Made by a program: the position numbers and the translations under genes
Shown here: piece by piece, positions 57,664 to 64,000 of the stretch
Numbering within the stretch: position 1 is the first letter of the stretch
Layout: each line of letters starts with the position of its first letter
Source of the DNA: Pirellulales bacterium
Lineage (GTDB): Bacteria; Planctomycetota; Planctomycetia; Pirellulales; UBA1268
Assembly (NCBI GenBank): GCA_018401745.1
Contig: JAGYJY010000007.1
Location: forward strand, 62,001-126,000
Direction: 5' to 3'
Length of the DNA: 64,000 bases
The notes under the pieces: model-generated
Told to the model about the DNA's origin: nothing
Databases searched by the model: none
What the model saw: only the letters and a program-made list of their open reading frames with translations

Positions 57664-60316
57664 GCGGCATCCTTGGCAGCTCCGTGCAAGACGGCCTCGA
57701 TCGCCGTGCGGATCTCCCGCCGGCGGCCGGGGTCGTCGATCTTGGTGCCGTCCTGCTCGGTGACGTGGAAGGCATCCACAACCTGATCAAGGTAGGTGCC
57801 AATCTTGGCGGCCTCGACGGAGAGGCCGGCCTCGTAGATCGCGCGGGCCACCGCATAGAGCAAGCCAGCCCGGTCGTGGGCAAAGACCTCGATAATGGTG
57901 GTCGTGTCGGAGCTGGCATTATCGATCTGCACCCGCGGCGGAAAGGTGTCTTCCAAGGCCGCTGGTGGCACCGCCTCGCCGTAGACCGCAGGAAACGATG
58001 GCCGCTGCCCGTGCCGAATCGCTTCGTTAATCGCCCGCACAATGTCGTCGATGCGGTCTGGCGGTGGCTCGCCATCCGAGTCGGGATCCTGAGCCACAAA
58101 GTGGTCGATCACAAACTCATCTGCGAAGGAATGGATGTCGGCGGAGAGCACGGCGAGCCGCAGGCTTGAGAGAGCTCCGGTGACGCGGTGAAACACACCG
58201 CGGACGATCGGCTTGCGAGCAGCAAACGTGACCCCGACTGTTTTCGTTTCGGCGTGCCAGCGGGTGAGCACGAAAAGCTCACCCGGCGGAAGCACAACCA
58301 CCCGCTGCAGCTCCTCCACCATCTGCCTCGGCTCAGTCGCCTGGAGATACGACGGCGTCAGCCGCCGGGCAAGGCTGAGCACCGGCTCGCCTGCCGAGGC
58401 TTCGGCAAGCAGCTGCTCCAGCTCGGCTCGCCTGCGATCCGAGGGCCGCGACGGGCTCTCGCCATCGAGGCAGGCGAGCGTTCGCTCGTAGAGTTCGGAA
58501 AGCAGATCGGCCTTCCAGCCAGTCCAGGTTCCGGGGCCTACGGCCGTCACATCGGCAACCGTCAGGATCGTGAGCATCCGCAGCACTTCCGGGGAGCCGA
58601 CCTCACGGGCAAAGCCCACCACAAGGCTGGGGTCACCGACGTTGCGGCGAAAGGCCAGATGCGCCATCAGCAGGTGTTGGGCGACGAGCAGTTCGACGAT
58701 CTCCGCCTCGTCTTCCGGCAGGCCGAGGTCCGCCGCCACCTTCCGAGCGATCACGGCCCCGACTTCACTGTGATCACCAGGCCGACCCTTTCCGATGTCG
58801 TGCAGAAGGAGGGCGAGCAGCAGCGGCCGACGGCGGCGAATTCCCCGCCAGATCCGCCCCAGCCAGCCGGGATCATCGGCCAGTTCCACGCCGCGCTCGA
58901 CCGTGTGCAGGCTGTGCTCGTCAACGGTGAACTTGTGGTAGTTGTTGAACTGGAGGAGTCCTCGCGTGTGCTCGAAGTCTGGGATGAACCGCTCGAGGAG
59001 CCCGGCACGGTGCATCGCTCGCAGAGCGTCGGCTAGCCGAGTTGGCTCGACGAACATCTGCAGAAACAGCTCTCGCGACGCCTCATCGGGGAGCGTCGCA
59101 TGCTCTTCGGCCGCCAGCTGCAGCCGCACCGCCTCCCAGGAGGCCTCATCGATCGGCCGATCATGCCGCATGGAGAGCAAGACCAGCCGCATCACCGCCG
59201 GCAGCGATTCTGTCACCCGAGCCACCGCATCAGGCCAGATGCCGACCCCGCGTGGACCGACGCAGTAGTTGCCGTCGACGTCGTGGCCGAGCACGCGATC
59301 GGCAAGCTGCCGTCGCCAGGGCGGTGGCCCCATCTGCTGCTGCAGGTGGGTCAGAATCCGCAGCACGCTCTGGGTCACGCTGCAGTAGTCCCGCATGAAC
59401 CGCTCGACAGCGAGCAGCCCTGCGCTCGACGCGATGCCCCGTTCGGCAGCAATCCGAGCCTGCTCGTCGCGGGAGAGCTCGTCGTTGCCGCGGCCAGCCG
59501 CCAGATGCAGATCGATCCGCACACCCAAGAGAAACGAACGGGCCTCTCGCAGGGTGTCGGCATCCGCAGCGGACAACGCGTTTCGCAACACAAGGCCACT
59601 GAAAGTGGCTTCCCCCAGCCAAGAAAGCCGATCCAGCGAACCATCTGGATATCCCGCAGCCCCCCCCGCGATCGCTTCACGTTGGGCTGCAGGAGCGACG
59701 CCGACCGGCCGTGCCGATCTCGCTCCTCGCCTCGAGCCTCCATCAGCTGCCTCAGCAGTCGCGGGCGATGCCTGTCCACCAGCAGTGACAGCCGTGGCCG
59801 GAGCCGGTCGAGCAGTCGGCTCGGCCCTGCGAGCAAACGGCTTTCGATGAGGGTGCTGAAGACCGTCGCATCCCGCTCCGCGAGTCGAATCGCCTCCGGC
59901 ACGGTCCGCACGCTCTGGCCAACATCGAGCCCCGCGTCAAAGAGATCCTGCAGCAGCTGACGGGCGATCCCCGGCACGACTCCATCGCGGTCGCGATCGT
60001 AGAGCAGCATCACATCGACGTCGGAATACGGAGCCATCTCGCGGCGTCCGAAGCCACCGTGAGCCACCACCGCGACTTCACGACGGACGTGCGCAGCCGT
60101 TTCTGTCGGCAACGCCTCCACAATCGTGTGGTAGACGTCGAGTACGATCGTCTCGAAGAGATCGGAGGCGAGCGTGCAGACCTGGGTTCCGGGTGAGCCC
60201 GCCGCCCGCTGGGCCGCCATCCGCTCCCGCGCCTCGGCCACGCCTGCCGCTGCTCGCGCCACCACCGAACGCCGAGTCATCGTCGTGTCTGGCTGCGGTT
60301 CGATACCAAAGGTCAC
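57660..60316 (-). CDS. glnD: PII uridylyltransferase / uridylyl-removing enzyme (frameshifted)
   Basis: GlnD senses glutamine and modifies PII proteins to control nitrogen metabolism. The N-terminal nucleotidyltransferase motif is [20 protein letters not shown]. The HD domain is [19 protein letters not shown], and two ACT domains follow at the C-terminus ([20 protein letters not shown]). The GTG at 60316 has GGAG eight bases before; an ATG at 60280 is possible. The frame breaks in IGFLGWG at a run of five C (59612-59616). One more base restores [20 protein letters not shown]. The corrected protein is about 885 residues, normal for GlnD. Confidence 0.93.
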
Positions 60317-60386
60317 TCACGCACTCCCATACCGCCGGTGCTCCCCACCCGCAGCGTTCGCCGCGCATCCTTCTCTCGCCTCATCG

Positions 60387-60926
60387 TCACGCCGGATGCC
60401 AGGGGTCGTCCGGTGTCGCCGCGGCCGCGTTCACATGACGAGCCAGCATAAACAGCAGGTCTCCGAGCCGATTGAGATACTCAATAGCTGCGGCCGGGAT
60501 CACCGTCTCGGGCTCCATGGAGAGCGAGACAACCCGCCGCTCAGCCCTGCGGCAGACGGTTCGGGCCACATGAATCGCCGCAGCAGCCGGCGTGCCTGCC
60601 GGGAGGATGAAGCAGTTGAGCGGAGGGAGCATCGCGTCGAAGGTGTCGATTTCTTTCTCGATCGCTTCAACATGGCTGAGGCTAATACGGTCCTGCGCCG
60701 GATCGGGCGTCGCCAGCTGTGCGCCCATGTCGAAGAGTTCGCACTGCACCCGCCGCAGCAGGGAATCGATGCCCTCGGGCAGCGGGAGGCTCCGCACAAC
60801 ACCGAGCTGACTGTTGAGCTCGTCGACCGTTCCAAAGGCTTCGATACGGGCGTGGTCTTTGCGAACTCGTGGACCACCAAAGAGCCCCGTCTCTCCCGCA
60901 TCTCCGGTCTTGGTGTAGATCTTCAC
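60387..60926 (-). CDS. ATP:cob(I)alamin adenosyltransferase, PduO type
   Basis: This family makes adenosylcobalamin. The GTG at 60926 begins VKIYTKTGDAGETGLFGG, the conserved ATP-binding N-terminus, and upstream codons lack similarity. Other motifs are RIEAFGTVDELNSQLGV and HVARTVCRRAERRVVSL, the latter holding the Arg residues that contact ATP and cobalamin, and YLNRLGDLLFMLAR. At about 179 residues the length is normal. It lies 70 bases upstream of glnD on the same strand. B12-dependent enzymes are not in the window. Confidence 0.94.
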   Translation of the reverse strand: MKIYTKTGDAGETGLFGGPRVRKDHARIEAFGTVDELNSQLGVVRSLPLPEGIDSLLRRVQCELFDMGAQLATPDPAQDRISLSHVEAIEKEIDTFDAMLPPLNCFILPAGTPAAAAIHVARTVCRRAERRVVSLSMEPETVIPAAAIEYLNRLGDLLFMLARHVNAAAATPDDPWHPA

Positions 60927-61000
60927 GCCGCGTCTTTCGTGTTGTTGTGGCTGCAGAAATGGTGGGAGCGGCCGCGTCACTCGCGGCTGCCGACCAGGAC

Positions 61001-61006
61001 TATACT
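61001..61006 (+). promoter_or_regulatory. possible -10 element (TATACT)
   Basis: TATACT stands 50 bases before the ATG of the TolB-like gene, between divergent genes. No clear -35 is seen at the right distance. Confidence 0.35.
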
Positions 61007-61055
61007 GTCAGCGAAACGTCGCTCAATCTGCAAACTCGATTCTTCGGAGAGCCGC

Positions 61056-62221
61056 ATGCAACGCTCGATGACTCTCTTTTCCGCGTTCAAAGCATCCTCC
61101 GTGCCCTCAGCACCACTTCTGCTGATGGCCGCAGCGGCGTTGAGCCTGGTTCGCCTGGCTGCTGGCTCGGAGCTTGAGTCTGGGTTTTTTCGCGAACCGG
61201 TGCAGATCACCATGGGGGCGACGAAAGCCGGCGAAGGCTATTTCTCTCCCGATTCACGGCTGATCTGCTACCAGGCGATCCCACAGGGCGACCCCTTCTA
61301 CCAGATCTACCTCCAGCCGATTGATCTCACTGCTCCCCGGCCCACGACGCCGCTGCGGATCAGCACGGGCCGCGGACGCACCACCTGCAGCTGGTTTTCG
61401 CCCGACGGTTCGCGGCTGCTGTTTGCCTCAAGCCATCTCGACCCGGCCCTCGACGCCACCGAAGAAGCCGCCCGCCGGCAGGCCGCTGAAGACGCCGCGA
61501 GCGGCCGCCGCCGCCGCTATGCCTGGGACTTCGATCCATCGATGGAGATCTTCACCGCTCCGCTCGACGCCTCCACCAAGGCCGGCGACCCCACCAGCTT
61601 CACCCGCCTGACCAATGCGGCCGGCTACGACGCGGAGTGTTCCTACTCGCCGGATGGCTCCCAGGTGCTCTTCGTCAGCGATCGCGACGGCGATCCCGAC
61701 ATCTACCTGATGAACGCCGACGGCAGCGACGTGCGGCAGCTGACCAACGAGCCCGGCTACGACGGCGGGCCGTTTTTCTCTCCCGACGGCCGCTGGATCA
61801 CCTACCGCACCGACCGCATTCGAAAAGGATGAACTGCACATTCACGTGATGCGAGCCGATGGGTCGGACGATCAGGCTGTCACGGACGGGCACGAGCGTG
61901 GAGTGGGCTCCTTACTGGCATCCGACCAAGCCCTGGCTGATCTGGACGGGAGCGGACCACTCCGATCCAACTGCCCGCCCGAACTACGATCTCTGGCTCG
62001 CTCGCTACGACGAAGACGCGAGCACAGGCCGCCTTCGCTTCAGCCCTCCAATCCGATTGACAGACCATCCCTCCGCCGATGTGCTGCCCGTCTTTTCACC
62101 TGAGGGCCGCCATCTCCTCTGGACCACCGGGCGGTCTGCGGATCGCTCCAGCCAGCTCTGGCTCGCCGAACTCGACCTCGACGCGATCGACGCGGCCCTC
62201 GACAACTCCGACACTCCATAA
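61056..62221 (+). CDS. secreted TolB/WD40-like beta-propeller protein (two frameshifts)
   Basis: The ATG at 61056 follows GGAG and opens a signal peptide (SAPLLLMAAAALSLVRLAAG). PD40/TolB-type blades follow: GYFSPDSRLICYQ, CSWFSPDGSRLLFASS, CSYSPDGSQVLFVSDRDGDPDIYLMNADGS (one blade, quoted in part only: SPDGSQVLFVSDRD) and FFSPDGRWITYRTDR. The frame stops at 61832, but the good sequence DELHIHVMRADGSDD continues in another phase, then GTSVEWAPYWHP in a third. Extra bases near 61823-61828 and 61888-61890 explain both breaks. The corrected protein is about 387 residues. There is no TolB N-terminal domain. Confidence 0.8.
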
Positions 62222-62235
62222 AGGCAGATTTTTTG

Positions 62236-63075
62236 ATGCGTGAATCGGCAGCAGACAGCCCACGGCTGGGCATCATCGGAGCGGGGCAGATGGCCCTCGC
62301 ACTCGCTGCGGGCTTCTGCCGAAGCGGTCTTGTCGATGCCGCGTCCATCCAGTTTTACGACCCATCTGAAGAGGCTGGCTCGCGGTTCCTGGCCGCCGTG
62401 CCAGCGGCCACCTCCTGCTCATCGGCCGAGGCTGCGGTTGCCGAGGCCGACCTGATCGTTCTCGCCGTCAAGCCGCAGCACGCCGAAGCGGCATGCCAAA
62501 GCCTTGCTGGCTCTCTCGCCGACAGGAGCACCGTTGTTTCGGTGGTTGCGGGGCTGACGATTGCCCGGCTGGCATCCTGGCTGGGCACCTCTCGGGTCGT
62601 CCGGGTGATGCCCAACACCCCCTGCCTTGTTGGCCGCGGGGTGCTGGCGATCGCGTCTGACGGCGATGTCCCTCAGCCCACGCTCCAGCAGATCGAACGG
62701 CTGCTCTCGGTTGTCGGCCATGTCCATCAGCTTCCCGAGCGGCTGATCGACGCGGTCACCGGCCTCTCCGGTTCGGGACCAGGCTTCGTCGCGATGGTGG
62801 CTGAGGCCCTTGCCGATGGCGGTGTGCTCGCGGGCCTTCCCCGCCCACTCGCGCAGCAGCTCGCCATTCAGACGCTGGCGGGCACCGCCGCGCTGCTCGA
62901 GGCGACCGGCGAGCATCCGGCCAGCCTCCGAGATCGCGTGGCAAGTCCGGCTGGAACCACGATTGCAGGAATCGCAACGCTCGAGCGGATGGGCCTGCGA
63001 GCCGCTCTGATCGACGCGGTCAAAGCGGCGACTGACCGAGCTACTGAGCTCGCCGGTGACCTCGCCGGCCGCTGA
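62236..63075 (+). CDS. proC: pyrroline-5-carboxylate reductase
   Basis: ProC reduces pyrroline-5-carboxylate to proline with NAD(P)H. The N-terminal Rossmann motif is LGIIGAGQMALALAAGF. RVMPNTPCLVGRGVLAI and the C-terminal signature VTGLSGSGPGFVAMVAEALADG, shown partly as GLSGSGPGFVAM, are diagnostic. RDRVASPAGTTIAG closes the active site. At 279 residues the length fits. The ATG at 62236 is used because the codon before it is a weak TTG. It follows the TolB-like gene by 14 bases. Confidence 0.96.
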   Translation: MRESAADSPRLGIIGAGQMALALAAGFCRSGLVDAASIQFYDPSEEAGSRFLAAVPAATSCSSAEAAVAEADLIVLAVKPQHAEAACQSLAGSLADRSTVVSVVAGLTIARLASWLGTSRVVRVMPNTPCLVGRGVLAIASDGDVPQPTLQQIERLLSVVGHVHQLPERLIDAVTGLSGSGPGFVAMVAEALADGGVLAGLPRPLAQQLAIQTLAGTAALLEATGEHPASLRDRVASPAGTTIAGIATLERMGLRAALIDAVKAATDRATELAGDLAGR

Positions 63076-63140
63076 CCACGCGACCGACGGCGGCGAACGC
63101 ACGCTCGTGAGATTCGTGGTGAGCAGCCGCAGCTCGCGAC

Positions 63141-63332
63141 TCAGCCGCGACGTCCCTTGCCCGCCACCTTCTTCTTGGCAGCCTTCTTGGCCGTAGGCTT
63201 CTTGGCCACTGCCTTTTTGGTGGCAGATTTCTTGGCGGGGGCCTTGCCCGCCCGCTTGCCGCCAGTTGCTCCGAAAATGGCGTCCCATCCTTCGGCATAA
63301 CTGTTGGTGGAACCGACTCGAATAATGGACAT
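63141..63332 (-). CDS. small Lys/Ala-rich basic protein
   Basis: This 63-residue protein has a short ordered start (MSIIRVGSTNSYAEGWDAIFG) and then a tail of KK-A repeats such as AVAKKPTAKKAAKKKVAGKG, similar to histone H1-type tails. The tail should bind nucleic acid without sequence preference. The conserved-looking N-terminus may be a separate recognition or oligomerisation unit. It is convergent with proC (65 bases). Confidence 0.6.
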   Translation of the reverse strand: MSIIRVGSTNSYAEGWDAIFGATGGKRAGKAPAKKSATKKAVAKKPTAKKAAKKKVAGKGRRG

Positions 63333-63428
63333 GCTCGCTTGACTCCCAGACCCGAGCGGTTCGAGACACGCCGCGTGCCGTCGTTCACCGCTTCTGACCG
63401 TCGTCGTATCGCGGCAAGCAGGATGGCG

Positions 63429-63797
63429 TCAAGCGTTGTTCACGTCGCTTCCGGCGATAATCTCTAAATGCACCTCGCCGAAGGCAGACGGGAGAGGCCC
63501 TCGGCCGGCCGCCGGCGGAGGACCAAGATCCGCATGACTGCCCAGCTGCAGTCTGTTTCGCGGCTGGAGTAGCGTGGTGATATCCCAGGCCATCCGCTCG
63601 GCCTCAACGCGATCGGGAGGGCCGAGCTGGACATCGTTGAGTCGCAGCCGCGGCTCCCCAGGCGGGCTGTCCAGCACCAGGTAGACAAGGTGGTCGCAGC
63701 CAAGCCCGCTCGGACGCCCAAACAGCCGCACCCAGCCTGCCTGCTCCGACCGCTCCCAGGCTGCGGTCAGCCTGATGACATGCACCTCACGAGCCAT
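63429..63797 (-). CDS. hypothetical protein, possible beta-sandwich
   Basis: This reads 122 residues from the ATG at 63797 (MAREVHVIRLTAAWERSEQ); a longer open frame upstream is less likely. The pattern of short hydrophobic strands, for example HLVYLVLDSPPGEPRLRLNDVQL, recalls the sugar-binding sandwich domain of glycoside hydrolase family 2, but no catalytic part exists. It is divergent from the thioredoxin gene. The function is unknown. Confidence 0.5.
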   Translation of the reverse strand: MAREVHVIRLTAAWERSEQAGWVRLFGRPSGLGCDHLVYLVLDSPPGEPRLRLNDVQLGPPDRVEAERMAWDITTLLQPRNRLQLGSHADLGPPPAAGRGPLPSAFGEVHLEIIAGSDVNNA

Positions 63798-63815
63798 CCC
63801 GCTTCGCCTCCTTGC

Positions 63816-63821
63816 TATACT
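63816..63821 (+). promoter_or_regulatory. possible -10 element (TATACT) for the thioredoxin gene
   Basis: TATACT lies 84 bases before the ATG at 63905. The -35 region is unclear. Confidence 0.35.
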
Positions 63822-63904
63822 TCCGCTCAACGGGAAACCGCCTCGCAGCGGGCCCGCATACCAGATAGCCAGAACGCGATACCGAAGTAAAGGAGAGTCA
63901 CCGG

Positions 63905-64000
63905 ATGGGGAATGCCCTCGAGTTCACCGACGACAACTTTCAGCAGGAAGTGCTCAGTGCTGACGTGCCCGTGCTCGTCGATTTCTGGGCGCCATGGTGC
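63905..64000 (+). CDS. trxA: thioredoxin (3' partial)
   Basis: The gene begins at an ATG with AAAGGAGAG nine bases upstream and runs out of the window. The visible 32 residues ([15 protein letters not shown], then [12 protein letters not shown]) end at the first Cys of the expected WCGPC active site. The F-W-A-P-W-C sequence is diagnostic for thioredoxin rather than other thiol oxidoreductases, although a thioredoxin domain of a larger protein cannot be excluded. Confidence 0.93.
   Translation, partial: MGNALEFTDDNFQQEVLSADVPVLVDFWAPWC

Overview
The window is a 64 kb piece of a high-GC bacterial chromosome that is most likely from a planctomycete (Pirellulales-like). The pointers are a prepilin-like DUF1559 protein, a secreted protein with two CxxCH cytochrome motifs, a TPR protein carrying two copies of the RNA polymerase alpha C-terminal domain, a membrane-anchored helix-turn-helix protein next to ResB/CcsA, and several long secreted proteins of unknown function. 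The lineage is inferred from gene content only. Gene density is high, and genes form short operons on both strands.

Region by region. 1-5062 (+): gatA (5' end missing), gatB, a SAM hydroxide adenosyltransferase and bioA. 5081-10407 (-): queC, then a three-gene ExbB/ExbD-like motor operon in which one ExbD-like subunit keeps the transmembrane Asp and the other has Ala at the same residue. 10546-17557 (+): a small membrane protein, a membrane-anchored HTH protein, and resB-ccsA for cytochrome c maturation. 17611-25110 (-): comEC, prfA-prmC, rpmE, a lipoprotein and kdsA. 25111-28584: structured noncoding DNA, tRNA-Thr(CGT), the TPR-alphaCTD protein and a DUF4912 protein (+).

28923-33191 is an integrated mobile element bounded by perfect 46-bp direct repeats. 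It carries a tyrosine recombinase, a small overlapping gene, an ISKra4-like transposase and a GYF-domain membrane protein. 33184-42092 holds cytochrome-type and membrane proteins (-), a signal-peptide alpha/beta hydrolase (+), a long secreted protein (-), a three-hairpin repeat and a polytopic membrane protein (-). 42279-45134 (-): argG and pyruvate kinase. 45275-53088 (+): an SDR, a TolC/HlyD/MFS efflux operon, and a PPK2 polyphosphate kinase beside a CHAD protein. 53225-57663 (+): a secreted beta-propeller, DUF1559 behind a Fur/Zur-like operator, a zone of gene debris, and xylA. 57660-64000: glnD and a cobalamin adenosyltransferase (-), a TolB-like protein and proC (+), two small genes (-) and the start of a thioredoxin gene (+).

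An important caveat is that at least ten genes contain one or two single-base frameshifts, mostly in G/C homopolymers of four or more. The downstream frame still encodes good protein each time, so these look like consensus errors of an unpolished long-read assembly. I annotate such genes as one CDS and name the suspected position.
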